NCBI GenBank assembly: GCA_036389135.1
Contig: DASVQP010000117.1
Coordinates: 124,001-188,000, forward strand
From: Longimicrobium sp.
GTDB lineage: Bacteria; Gemmatimonadota; Gemmatimonadetes; Longimicrobiales; Longimicrobiaceae
Reading direction: 5' to 3'
Length of the DNA stretch: 64,000 bases
The position numbers and the translations under genes are program-made. The notes beneath the pieces were generated by a model. The model did not search any database. It had not been told where the DNA came from and saw nothing but the letters and a program-made list of their open reading frames with translations. Position 1 is the first letter of the stretch. Every line of letters begins with the position of its first letter. Below, one piece after another: positions 16,514 to 24,894 of this stretch.

Positions 16514-18415
16514 TCAGCCGGGAGTAGTCGTCGCGGTGGGCTGCGGCTTCGGGGTGCCCCCCGGAGGCGTCAGCGTGCGCCCGTTCGGATCAAACTTCCA
16601 CACCCGCCCGGCGCGGATCCGCTCGCCCCAGGTGGGGATCGGGTCGAAGGGGTGGCCGTGCTTCCGGTCCAGGTAGAAGTTGGCCACCTTGGCCGCCAGC
16701 GGCGCCGCCGCGTCGCCGTGCAGGCCGAACTCCACGATGGTCGCCACCACGATCTCAGGCTCCTTTCCGGGCACGCCCGCGAAGCCCACGAACCAGCCGT
16801 GGTCCGGGTTCGGCTTGTTCTGCGCCGTCCCCGTCTTGCCGTACAGCTTGTAGCGCTCCAGCGAGCTCTGCACCGCCGTGCCATCCTCCTCCGTCACCAG
16901 CTGCAGCCCGCTCCAGATGGCCTCCAGCCCCTTGGTGTCCAGCCGCAGGTCGATGGACTGGCGCTTGGAGTTCTCCTCGTTGACCACCAGGTGCGGGGCG
17001 ATCCCGGTGCCGTTCCCCGCCATCGCGGCGTAGAACTGCGCCATGTTGATGACCGTCTGCGAGTTGGCGCCCTGGCCGATGGCGAAGCTCATGATCTCCG
17101 ACGGCGCCACGTGCCCCTGCCGCCTGCGCAGCGCGGCCACGTTGCGCGGGAAGATGGACCTCACCTCGGCCGGGATGTCGATCCCGGTCTTGCGGTTGAA
17201 GCCCATCCGCGTCCCCTCCGCCAGCAGCGTCTCCAGCCCCATGCGGATGCCGAGCTGGTAAAAGTAAACGTTGCAGCTCTTCTCGATGGCGTGCGCCAGG
17301 TCCAGGTTGCCGTGGCCGCGCGCGTAGTGGCAGCGCGCGTAGCGGCCCATGTACGCCATGCCGCCCGTGCACGAGATGGGCATGTGCGTCGTCCCCGTCA
17401 CCAGCCCGCGCTGCACGCCCATGACCGCCGTCGCCAGCTTCCAGGTGGAGGCGGGCGGGTAGATGGCGGTGATGGCGCGGTTGAGGAGCGGCTTGCGCGG
17501 GTCGGTGTTCAGCTCCCGCCACAGCACCGGCGGAATGCGCCCGACGAAGGAGTTGGGGTCGAAGGTCGGGTTGCTGTACAGCGCCAGGATCTCGCCGGTG
17601 GAGGGCACCATCGCCACCACCGAGCCGTTCATGGTGTCCGGGAAGATCTCGTGCACGTACTGCTGCAGCGCCAGGTCGATGGTCAGCTTGAGCTGCCCGC
17701 CCGGCTTGGGCGCCAGCGCGCCGACGGACGAGGTCGGGTTGACGACGCGCCCCTTGGCGTCCACCTCCACGTAGCGCGCGCCGTCCTCGCCGGTAAGCTG
17801 AAGCTCGTACTGCTTCTCCATCCCCGCCTGGCCGATCAGCCTCCCCTGGCGGTAGCCGGCCTCCTTGTACTCGGGAAGCTCCAGCTGCTCCTTGGTGATC
17901 TCGGTCACGTAGCCGATCATGTGGCCGATGGCCGGGCCCGCCGGGTAGTAGCGCTGCGGCCGCTCCACAACCAGGAGGTTGGGGAACGCGGCGCGGCGCT
18001 CCTCGATGGCCGCGGCCTGCGAGTAGGTGGCGCGGTTGGTGATCTCCAGCAGGTCGTGCGGTCGCCCGTTGCGCTTCCGCATCATCTCCTCGACGTCCGC
18101 CTCCGCGAGCCCCAGAAAGGGCATCAGGTCGCGGAGCGTGGTGCGGATGACGCTGGAGTCGCCCGGGAGCACGGCTACGGAGTAGGCGGTCAGGCTGGTG
18201 GCCACCACCTCGCCGTTGCGGTCCACGATGGTGCCGCGCGGCGCGGGGATCACGATGGGCCGCAGCCGGTTCTCCTCCGCGCGGATGGCGAACTGCTTTC
18301 CGCTCACCACCTGCGTCTGGAAGAACGCGGTGAGCAGGACGCTCAGCACAAAGGTTACGGTGAACACGGCCGACAGCGTACGCTGCTGGCGCCCGTCCGT
18401 CTGGATGAGCTTCAT
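16514..18415 (-). CDS. mrdA: Penicillin-binding protein 2, elongasome transpeptidase
   Basis: 633 residues. Class B PBP that cross-links peptidoglycan during cell elongation with RodA. Short cytoplasmic N-terminus, one membrane helix at about residues 14-34, a PBP dimerisation domain (IPAPRGTIVDRNGEVVATS), then the transpeptidase domain with catalytic Ser323 in STWK, the SxN motif at Ser380 (SCN) and KTG at Lys527 in GKTGTAQ. The C-terminus ends in a Pro/Thr-rich tail. The start ATG (18413-18415) overlaps the upstream nucleotidyltransferase stop by 4 bp. A reading frame extending far upstream to 19366 is not part of the protein. The mreBCD and rodA genes are not in view. Confidence 0.93.
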   Translation of the reverse strand: MKLIQTDGRQQRTLSAVFTVTFVLSVLLTAFFQTQVVSGKQFAIRAEENRLRPIVIPAPRGTIVDRNGEVVATSLTAYSVAVLPGDSSVIRTTLRDLMPFLGLAEADVEEMMRKRNGRPHDLLEITNRATYSQAAAIEERRAAFPNLLVVERPQRYYPAGPAIGHMIGYVTEITKEQLELPEYKEAGYRQGRLIGQAGMEKQYELQLTGEDGARYVEVDAKGRVVNPTSSVGALAPKPGGQLKLTIDLALQQYVHEIFPDTMNGSVVAMVPSTGEILALYSNPTFDPNSFVGRIPPVLWRELNTDPRKPLLNRAITAIYPPASTWKLATAVMGVQRGLVTGTTHMPISCTGGMAYMGRYARCHYARGHGNLDLAHAIEKSCNVYFYQLGIRMGLETLLAEGTRMGFNRKTGIDIPAEVRSIFPRNVAALRRRQGHVAPSEIMSFAIGQGANSQTVINMAQFYAAMAGNGTGIAPHLVVNEENSKRQSIDLRLDTKGLEAIWSGLQLVTEEDGTAVQSSLERYKLYGKTGTAQNKPNPDHGWFVGFAGVPGKEPEIVVATIVEFGLHGDAAAPLAAKVANFYLDRKHGHPFDPIPTWGERIRAGRVWKFDPNGRTLTPPGGTPKPQPTATTTPG

Positions 18416-19284
18416 GGTTGCACTCGGGGTGATCGAGGTGCCGTCTGCCCCGCTCCGGATGCTGCGCGGGAGGGGCGGTCCGGCGGGTGATACACCGGAT
18501 GATTCCGCAAGCTTCGCGCCCGCTCCGCCAGCCTGCCGCGGCAGCGGATGACCTCGCCCCGCAGCCGCTCCACCGCCGCGAACGCCGCGCCGAAGCCACC
18601 CGGCGGCGGCGGCACGGGCGCGTCCTCCTCGTGCCCCGGCGGCCCCCACGCCTTCGCCGCCCAGCGCAGCACCGGATCGCGCGACGGAATGCGGCGCACC
18701 GCATCCCCGCGGCGCGGGCGCGTCTCGCCATGCAGGAGCAGCAGCGCGGTGCACAGCCGCACCACGTCGTCGCGCACCCGCCGCGCCGCGCCCTCCACGT
18801 CGCCGGCGCGCAGGAGCGCGGGGGCTTCGGCGCCGCCCTCGGCCACGCGGTCCAGGAGGCACGCGGTGCACCAGGCGGCGTCTTCGGGGGTGAACGGAAG
18901 GTGGAGCGGCGCGCCGCCTTCCGGCCAGAGCGGGATGCCGTCGTCCAGCGCATCCACCAGCATCGGCGTGCGGCGCCCGCGCTCCAGGTCCGGCAGCGAC
19001 ACGGACCACACCGTCACCGGCACCCCGCTCCGCTCCGCCACCTCCTCCGCGATGTCCTCCGCCTCGCCCGCCTGCGGCTCCCGGTCCGGCGGCAGCCGCC
19101 GGAAGACGAGCAGCAGATCGATGTCCGAATCCGGCCGCGCCTCCCTTCTCGCCCGCGACCCGAAGAGAAAGACGCGCCACAGCTCCGCATCCACCTCCGC
19201 CCGTACGCGCCGCACCACCTCCAGCGCCGCGGCCTGCTGGCGCGGCGTCAGGAATGCGCGGATGTCCGGGTAGGAGGGTGTCAT
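18412..19284 (-). CDS. MNT-type nucleotidyltransferase with helical C-terminal domain
   Basis: 290 residues. The N-terminal domain (about 1-110) has the minimal nucleotidyltransferase motif LFGSRARREARPDSDIDLLL, the Gly-Ser plus paired-Asp site of enzymes such as MntA and kanamycin nucleotidyltransferase. The remaining half is helical, Arg-rich and ends in a disordered tail; it resembles a HEPN-like helical domain in its position but shows no clear Rx4-6H motif. In MNT-HEPN pairs the nucleotidyltransferase AMPylates the HEPN toxin; a fused, self-contained version is possible. It is translationally coupled to mrdA, a strange partner for this family. Confidence 0.7.
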   Translation of the reverse strand: MTPSYPDIRAFLTPRQQAAALEVVRRVRAEVDAELWRVFLFGSRARREARPDSDIDLLLVFRRLPPDREPQAGEAEDIAEEVAERSGVPVTVWSVSLPDLERGRRTPMLVDALDDGIPLWPEGGAPLHLPFTPEDAAWCTACLLDRVAEGGAEAPALLRAGDVEGAARRVRDDVVRLCTALLLLHGETRPRRGDAVRRIPSRDPVLRWAAKAWGPPGHEEDAPVPPPPGGFGAAFAAVERLRGEVIRCRGRLAERARSLRNHPVYHPPDRPSRAASGAGQTAPRSPRVQP

Positions 19285-19727
19285 TGCGGGGGTGGGTGGG
19301 GCAAGAGGTGGGCCTTTGAGACGGGGCCTGGTGGCGGCGAGTAAACTCGCGGCAACAACAGCACAAAGTCCGCCTTCGCGGACTCGGCGAGAAGATTGGT
19401 GGCGGGGGCGCGATTCATCGCGCCCGCCCTCTCCCCCACCTCGACCGCCGCCCTTCGCACCGCCACCCGTAGGGGCGGACCTGCGTGTCTGCCCTCCCCC
19501 GCCCCGCCTCGGCCCCGCCGGTCACCCCACGTTGGGGTGCGATTTCATCGCCTCCGGCGCGCCCCCCGCCGTTCGACCCGATCTGTAGGGGCGCGATTCA
19601 TCGCGCCCGTGTCCGGCGTTGCTCCGTCGCAGATCAAACACGCCGAACCCTCGTAGGGGCAGCCCCACGTGGCTGCCCGTGTCCCGTGCTGCACCGCAAT
19701 CCGCCATGGGAACCGATGACGGCTCGT
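19285..19727. repeat. Non-coding region with a cluster of 'GTAGGGGC' palindromic repeats
   Basis: No gene seen. The stretch carries at least four related units: GGGCGCGATTCATCGCGCCC, a perfect-arm palindrome (around 19404-19427 and again 19590-19609, the latter preceded by gtag); a gtaggggcggacctgcgtgtctg unit (from 19470); and a gtaggggcagccccacgtggctgccc hairpin (from 19653). The spacers also share fragments. The same unit types reappear inverted at 27.04-27.21 kb. Confidence 0.8.
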
Positions 19728-20387
19728 TCACTCCGCGCCGGGCGCGGGTGCAGCGCGCCGTTTGGACAGCAGCCAGCGGTAGACGCGCTCCTCGCGGTAG
19801 GCGGAGGCGGCGGAGCCTACGTGGTCCTCGCCGCGGTCGGTGAAGTAGCGGTTGCCGTCGAGGACCGCGCCTGCTTCCTGAAGGGCGAGGCGGCGGAGGA
19901 AGCCCTGCTTTCCGTAGCGCCCTACCTCGCCAAAGGAGAGCCAGACCGGCAAGCCCGGGTCGGCGGGCGGAATGCGGGTGGGATCGACGGCCCAGAGCGC
20001 CGCCCAGAATTCGCGCTGCGCCAGCCCCAGATCGAATACCCCGTTCCCGCCGAAGCTGAAGCCGGTGAGGTAGCTCCGCTCCGGATCGCCGCCGTGGCGC
20101 TCGTGCACGTTGCGGACGATGCGCTGCACGGCGCCGGCGTGCCGGTGCCAGAGGTCGCCGCGCGCGGGGAGCTGCGGCGCGACGACCAGGAACTCGCCGA
20201 CTACACCTGGAGCACCGTCCGGGCGGAGCGGACCGTGCGCCGTCACCCCCCGGCGGATGTCAGCCGGCGGGCCTTCGTCGTAGCCGTGCAGGAAGCAGAG
20301 CACGGGCCGAACTTCCGTCCCCGCGGGCGCGGAGAGCAGGTAGGGGAGCGGCGCGTCGCTCACGAGCTGCGAATCGGGTCGGGTCAT
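19728..20387 (-). CDS. Alpha/beta-hydrolase family esterase (PHB-depolymerase/phospholipase-like)
   Basis: 219 residues, starting at 20387 (MTRPDSQL); a longer frame upstream overlaps the sirtuin promoter and is not protein-like. The fold is suggested by [11 protein letters not shown] (oxyanion hole region), the nucleophile elbow GFSFGGNG, an Asp region near [13 protein letters not shown], and the C-terminal His in GEDHVGSA. Small predicted esterases of this type act on short-chain esters or lysophospholipids. No signal peptide, so probably cytoplasmic. It is divergent from the sirtuin gene, with about 110 bp between the starts. Confidence 0.75.
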   Translation of the reverse strand: MTRPDSQLVSDAPLPYLLSAPAGTEVRPVLCFLHGYDEGPPADIRRGVTAHGPLRPDGAPGVVGEFLVVAPQLPARGDLWHRHAGAVQRIVRNVHERHGGDPERSYLTGFSFGGNGVFDLGLAQREFWAALWAVDPTRIPPADPGLPVWLSFGEVGRYGKQGFLRRLALQEAGAVLDGNRYFTDRGEDHVGSAASAYREERVYRWLLSKRRAAPAPGAE

Positions 20388-20496
20388 CTCCTCTCGCTCC
20401 GGCGTTGGGGAACGCAGGATGGTACGCGGAACGGCGGCGCTCCGCGAGAGTACCGATGGCATCACCCTCACGCGCATCGCTGTGGAAGCTGAATCG

Positions 20497-21342
20497 ATGA
20501 TCGTCACCTCGCATATACCCGAGCTGGAACCCGTGCTCGGCCTGCTCCGCGGCCGGCGCGTCGTGGTGCTGGCGGGGGCGGGGTGCAGCACCGAGTCCGG
20601 CATCCCCGACTACCGCAGCCCGGAGAACATCCTGCGCACCCGCACCCCCATCCAGTACCAGGAGTTCGTGCGCAGCGAGGCGGCGCGCGTGCGCTACTGG
20701 GCGCGCAGCACGGCCGGCTGGGCACGCATCGCCTCAGCGCGGCCGAACGCGGCGCACCACGCGCTCGCGCGGCTGGAGGAGGGCGGCGTCGTGCGCGGGA
20801 TCATCACCCAGAACGTCGACGGGCTCCACCAGGCGGCCGGCAGCCGGCGCGTCGTGGAACTGCACGGCTCGCTCGCGTGGGTGCGCTGCCTGGCGTGCGG
20901 CCGCACCACCCCGCGCGACGAGCACCAGGAGCGGCTTCGGTCGCTGAACGAGGAGTGGATGGACCGCCTGCGCGGCGTCGAGGTGGCGCCGGACGGCGAC
21001 GCGGAGCTCCCCGCATCGGTGGTGGAGAGCTTCCAGGTGCCCGCCTGCGAAGGGTGCGACGGCGTGGTGAAGCCGGACGTCGTCTTCTTTGGCGAGAACG
21101 TCCCCGCGGAGCGCGTGCAGGACGCATGGAGCCTTTTCGAAGAGGCCGACGTCCTGCTGGTGGCGGGTTCGTCGCTCACCGTCTACTCCGGCCGGCGCTT
21201 CATCTACCGAGCCGAGAAGGAAGGCGTCCCCATCGCCATCATCAACATCGGCCCCACCCGCGCCGACGACCTCGCGGCAGCCAAGGTGGAGGGGCGGCTC
21301 GGGAGCGTTCTTCCCGGCATCGCGGCCGCGCTCACGCCCTGA
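20497..21342 (+). CDS. NAD-dependent protein deacylase (sirtuin, class II/SIRT4-like)
   Basis: 281 residues from the ATG at 20497; an upstream ATG at 20419 would add 26 residues outside the conserved fold. Sirtuin motifs are in order: [24 protein letters not shown], catalytic His in ELHGSL, zinc Cys pairs CLAC and CEGC around a long loop, FFGENVP, and the late NAD contacts GSSLTV and IINIGP. It removes acyl groups from lysines using NAD. The YRS after PD and the long zinc-loop insertion suggest a SIRT4-like class. A diverged copy of its last 27 codons is found at 23169-23249. Confidence 0.92.
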   Translation: MIVTSHIPELEPVLGLLRGRRVVVLAGAGCSTESGIPDYRSPENILRTRTPIQYQEFVRSEAARVRYWARSTAGWARIASARPNAAHHALARLEEGGVVRGIITQNVDGLHQAAGSRRVVELHGSLAWVRCLACGRTTPRDEHQERLRSLNEEWMDRLRGVEVAPDGDAELPASVVESFQVPACEGCDGVVKPDVVFFGENVPAERVQDAWSLFEEADVLLVAGSSLTVYSGRRFIYRAEKEGVPIAIINIGPTRADDLAAAKVEGRLGSVLPGIAAALTP

Positions 21343-21365
21343 TCGCACCCTCTACACGCCAGTGG

Positions 21366-21605
21366 CTACCAGGTGAGGGACGCGCCCGGCGGGCCGACAT
21401 CGGCCTGCGGAGTGCGGGAGACGTCGCTCACCCCAGGGAGGTGCTTCACGTTCTCCGCTACGTCGTCGCTCGCGGAGCCGACGATGGACTGGAACTCGGC
21501 GATGACTTCACCGACTTCAAAGCCGCGCTCTTTGAGCTCGTTCGCGATCTCCTCGATTGGGTGATCGCCGTGCGTGGTGACAGTCCACGACTTGCGCTGA
21601 GACAT
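21366..21605 (-). CDS. Small I9-type protease-inhibitor-like protein
   Basis: 79 residues, starting at 21605. The core VTTHGDHPIEEIANELKERG plus FQSIVGSASDDVAENVKHLPGVSDV has the beta-alpha-beta-beta-alpha-beta pattern and the ending 'LPGV..V' seen in subtilisin propeptides (inhibitor family I9). It is made as a stand-alone protein with no signal peptide and lies 73 bp downstream of a subtilase gene on the same strand. The likely role is inhibitor or folding helper for that protease. A longer frame into the protease gene is a shadow. Confidence 0.7.
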   Translation of the reverse strand: MSQRKSWTVTTHGDHPIEEIANELKERGFEVGEVIAEFQSIVGSASDDVAENVKHLPGVSDVSRTPQADVGPPGASLTW

Positions 21606-21678
21606 GGTAGCCTTTGAGACGAGGGACCGGCCGGGGTACGCTCTCCGGCCGGTCACCGTTGTTGCAAGAGTCAGGCTC

Positions 21679-23037
21679 CTAAGGCGCCTGCACCAGCCCC
21701 GCACCCACACGGGACGCCGGGAGGGGGAGACGCCGGGCGGTGTCCTGCAGCCTCTGCCACAGCGCCCTGCCGCGGAGGCTGGCGGAGCTCTGCGCCCACA
21801 GCGCGGCGCACCCGGCCACGTGAGGCGTGGCCATGCTGGTGCCGCTGATGGTACGGTACCGGGCCGGCCGCAGCCATGTCGAAAAGACATCCCCTCCCGG
21901 CCCCGCGATGTCGATCTTCCCGAAGTTGGAGAACGAGGAAGGGCGGAGGTTGGAGTCGAGGGATGCCACCGACATGATGGTAGGCGAGTTGGCCGGCGCG
22001 CCCGTCGCCTGCGATGCGTTCCCGGCCGCCGCGATGATCAGCAGCCCGTTGTTCAGCGCAGCCTGCCCGGCATTCGTGTACGACGGGTGAGGTCCGCCCT
22101 GCCCGCCCAGCGACATCGAGATCACCTCGCATCGGTTTGCGACCGCCCAACGCATCCCCAACAAAACGCTTCCGTCAACGCTCATACCCGCGTTGCTCAA
22201 TACCTTGCCGATGGCGATGTTGGCTCGATAGGCGATGCCGTAACGGGGAGTGGTCCCTGCGGGAGCCTGCGGGCCGCACGCCGTCCCCGTGCAGTGCGTA
22301 CCGTGACCGTTGAGGTCTTGGACCGGCTGCCCTACGAATTGCTCCGCCAGCACCGGACGTCCAGCGAAGTCCGGGTGGCCGAGGTCCAGGCCGGTGTCGA
22401 GCACCGCCACCCGGATCCCCGCTCCGTTGCGCGTGCTGGGCGGGACCTTGCAGGCGATCAGCCCCCAGGTCGCACCCACCACGAGCGCATCCTCCTCCGG
22501 GAATTCGGCGCGCCGCGCCCTGACTTCTCCGAGGTCTGCGGCGATCGTCTCGGCCGCGCGCAGAAACCCGCGGAGGTACTCGTTCGGCGAGGCGCTCTCG
22601 AGGCCCGCGAAGCCGCGCAGGTACTCGGCCGGGGTGTTCGCCGCGAATACGAAGTGCTCGGGGTCGATTGACTCGACCGGACTGTCGACCGGCGTCTCTG
22701 CCATGACGGCCTGCATCCCCATCTGCCGTTCCACCGCCCCCTCCCCACCCATGATCGCGACGCCGATCTCCGGCAGGACGACGGTGTCCGCGTCGCCCGC
22801 GGCCTCGAGTGTGTCATCGTCACCGAAGTCGCGTGCGTCGGCGACACGCATGCCCTGCGCACCGAAAGACCGGATGCCTTCCTCGACTGCACCCTCCTTG
22901 AAGGTCACCAGGTATCGGCCCGTCTCCATGCTGTCGTCGCCGCGCTCCAACGCCGCGAGCAACATCGCTTCTACCGGAGAAGAAACGCCCTGCACCGAAC
23001 CGACGTTGGTGGAACGGCTCCTGGGTCTCTGTACCAT
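21679..23037 (-). CDS. Subtilisin-family serine protease (S8)
   Basis: 452 residues. The catalytic triad is complete: Asp in VAVLDTGLDLGHPDF, His in NGHGTHCTGT, Ser in SGTSMATPHVAG, with the oxyanion Asn in AAAGNAS. The first 190 residues contain a propeptide-like block (GRYLVTFKEGAVEEGIRSFG) and a long linker. No Sec signal peptide is visible; the start MVQRPRSRSTN is basic but not hydrophobic, so the enzyme may be cytoplasmic or exported another way. The C-terminus ends soon after the catalytic Ser region with no added domain. A separate I9-like gene follows. Confidence 0.9.
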   Translation of the reverse strand: MVQRPRSRSTNVGSVQGVSSPVEAMLLAALERGDDSMETGRYLVTFKEGAVEEGIRSFGAQGMRVADARDFGDDDTLEAAGDADTVVLPEIGVAIMGGEGAVERQMGMQAVMAETPVDSPVESIDPEHFVFAANTPAEYLRGFAGLESASPNEYLRGFLRAAETIAADLGEVRARRAEFPEEDALVVGATWGLIACKVPPSTRNGAGIRVAVLDTGLDLGHPDFAGRPVLAEQFVGQPVQDLNGHGTHCTGTACGPQAPAGTTPRYGIAYRANIAIGKVLSNAGMSVDGSVLLGMRWAVANRCEVISMSLGGQGGPHPSYTNAGQAALNNGLLIIAAAGNASQATGAPANSPTIMSVASLDSNLRPSSFSNFGKIDIAGPGGDVFSTWLRPARYRTISGTSMATPHVAGCAALWAQSSASLRGRALWQRLQDTARRLPLPASRVGAGLVQAP

Positions 23038-23168
23038 GATTGCCTCCCGTGCGGAGAGATGACGGTGATGTGTGCGGGTTGACGGGCCTGCGGGTGCGGC
23101 ACTGCGGCCCAGTCAGACTAGATGGACATTGGCCGCAGTTTTTCCCCCGCGACGCACTCTCGCAGTAC

Positions 23169-23249
23169 GCCGACGACCTCGCCGTGGCCAAGGTGGAGGG
23201 GAGGCTCGGAAGCGTACTTCCCGGCATCGCGGCCGCACTGGTTCCGTAG
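23169..23249 (+). pseudogene. Remnant of a second sirtuin gene (last 27 codons)
   Basis: The stretch encodes [18 protein letters not shown] and GIAAALVP then a stop, matching the intact sirtuin C-terminus ([26 protein letters not shown]). Nucleotide differences are mostly at third positions, which suggests that the copy was a working gene before it was truncated. The DNA just 5' has no sirtuin similarity. It lies upstream of the subtilase start, so the protease and its inhibitor gene are bracketed by two sirtuin ends. Confidence 0.75.
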
Positions 23250-23336
23250 CGCCTGGGAGGTTTTCGATCGCGCTTCCCCTGGATCGCCCGGCCTGGCGGC
23301 GATGCTCACCGCGGCGCAGGACTTCTGATCAAAATG

Positions 23337-23400
23337 TCACGCAAAGACGCGAAGGAAAGACACGGTACCCCTTTTTTTGCGCCTTCGCGTCTTCGCGTGA
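23337..23400. repeat. Intergenic inverted repeat, CGCAAAGGCGC type, copy 2
   Basis: The left arm tcacgcaaagacgcgaagg and right arm ccttcgcgtcttcgcgtga pair with one mismatch over 19 bp, around a 26-nt loop with a run of seven T. It is the counterpart of the repeat at 1569-1639. It lies between the sirtuin remnant and the amidase gene. Confidence 0.75.
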
Positions 23401-23448
23401 AACCATTTTCTCCAATGCACGCGGATTCGTGAGAAAAGGGGTCATGCG

Positions 23449-24894
23449 CTAGAGCGTGGATGGGGCTCGGAAGCCGCCGAGTGCCCGTTCCACATCCGCG
23501 GCAGCATCGAGAAGCCCCATGTCGTGCCAGCGGCGGCCGACCATTTGGAAACCCACCGGCATCCCCTCTTCGTCCAGGCCGGCGGGGATGGAGACGACGG
23601 GCGCGCCCAGCACCCCGATGGCGCAGCAGTGCGCGCCGTTCGCGATGGAGTACGCAACCCTGCGCCCGTTGACGCGGATCGGTGCGCCGATGCGGCGGTG
23701 GGTGAACGCGGCGGTCGCGGCGGCGGGAAAGAGCCACCCGTCGTACGACGAGAGGAACGCCTCCGCGGCGCCGATCAGGCGGTCGCGCCGCTCCAGCGCC
23801 TTCGCATATCCGCGCATCCCGCCGCCGAGCCCGGCGACGTAGCCGCGGCTCCACGCGCTCCGGCCGTAGCGCGGCCCGAGCACGGCGCGCCACAGCATCC
23901 GGAGCGGCGCGGGCATGGCGCCGCCGACCTCCGCACCCAGGATGCGGCCCCACACGTCCAGCGCCTCCGCGAAGTCGAAGCCCGGCGGGTCGCGCTCGTC
24001 CAGCGTGTGCCCCGCCTCGCGCAGCCGTGCGGCGGCGCGTTCGATGACGCGCCGCGCGCCGTCGTCGAGCGGGAACGGGCCGAAGCTCAGCGCGAACCGC
24101 CGCGGCGCTCCATCCACGACCGGAGGCGGAGGCGGCGGAGGGGGTACCTCCCAGTCATGCCCATCCGGGCCTTCGATCAGCGGCAGCACGAGCCGCAGGT
24201 CGGCGACGCAGCGGGCGATCGGGCCGTAGCAGACGATGCGGCGAAAGGGGCGCAGCATCCCGGGAATCCCGGAGTGCCCCGTCTCCGGCACGCGGTTCTC
24301 CGTCGGCTTGAGCGCGAACACGCCGCAGAAGTGGGCGGGTACGCGGATCGACCCCGCTGCGTCGCTCCCGACGTCGAGCGGCGAGAGGCCCGCCGCCACC
24401 GCCGCCGCCGCGCCGCCGGAGCTGCCGCCCGGGGTGCGCGCGAGGTCCCACGGGTTGGAGGTGCGGCCGAAGAAAGGGCTGACGCATTGCCAGTCGTGCG
24501 CGCCCTCGGGGACGTTGGTGTGCCCCAGCACGATGGCGCCCGCCGCGACGAGGCGCTCGACCACGGCGGCGTTGCGCGCCGGCACGTTCCGCCCGCTCAG
24601 GCGGTGGCCGTAGGTGGTGCGCAGGCCGGCGACGTCGAAGGTGTCCTTGATGGTGACCGGCAGGCCGTGGAGCGCCCCCCACGATTCGCCACGGCCGAGC
24701 GCGGCATCCGCTTCGCGCGCACGAAGCCGCGCCCGCTCCGCGTCGAGCGAGACCACCGCGTTCAGCCGCCCGTTGAGTCGCGCGATCCGCTCCAGGTGCG
24801 CGGCGATGGCGACCCGCGAGCTGAGCTTGCCGGCCGCGATCTCCGCCGCGAGCCGGTGCGCGGGGAGGAGGCAGAGATCCTCGGGCGCCTCCAT
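23449..24894 (-). CDS. Amidase-signature family hydrolase
   Basis: 481 residues. The Ser-cisSer-Lys triad is recognisable: Lys in GLPVTIKDTFDVAG, cis-Ser in PGGSSGGAAAAVAAGLSPLD and the nucleophile Ser in SDAAGSIRVPAHFCG. Such enzymes cleave amides or transfer amide nitrogen (for example GatA); a poly-Pro loop and lack of GatB/GatC neighbours argue for a stand-alone amidase of unknown substrate. The ATG overlaps the stop of the upstream ubiB-like gene (ATGA), so the two are coupled. An apparent reading frame reaching 25302 is only a shadow. Confidence 0.88.
   Translation of the reverse strand: MEAPEDLCLLPAHRLAAEIAAGKLSSRVAIAAHLERIARLNGRLNAVVSLDAERARLRAREADAALGRGESWGALHGLPVTIKDTFDVAGLRTTYGHRLSGRNVPARNAAVVERLVAAGAIVLGHTNVPEGAHDWQCVSPFFGRTSNPWDLARTPGGSSGGAAAAVAAGLSPLDVGSDAAGSIRVPAHFCGVFALKPTENRVPETGHSGIPGMLRPFRRIVCYGPIARCVADLRLVLPLIEGPDGHDWEVPPPPPPPPVVDGAPRRFALSFGPFPLDDGARRVIERAAARLREAGHTLDERDPPGFDFAEALDVWGRILGAEVGGAMPAPLRMLWRAVLGPRYGRSAWSRGYVAGLGGGMRGYAKALERRDRLIGAAEAFLSSYDGWLFPAAATAAFTHRRIGAPIRVNGRRVAYSIANGAHCCAIGVLGAPVVSIPAGLDEEGMPVGFQMVGRRWHDMGLLDAAADVERALGGFRAPSTL

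Noticed and set aside
16514-19366. A 950-codon open frame that could be read as one giant PBP fusion
   Set aside because: The upstream 317 codons are an Arg/Gly-rich out-of-frame reading of the nucleotidyltransferase gene; the PBP start with its membrane helix is at 18415.
19404-19683. CRISPR array or integron attachment sites
   Set aside because: Units are not evenly spaced, are of two different sequences and orientations differ between loci; no cas or integrase gene is nearby.
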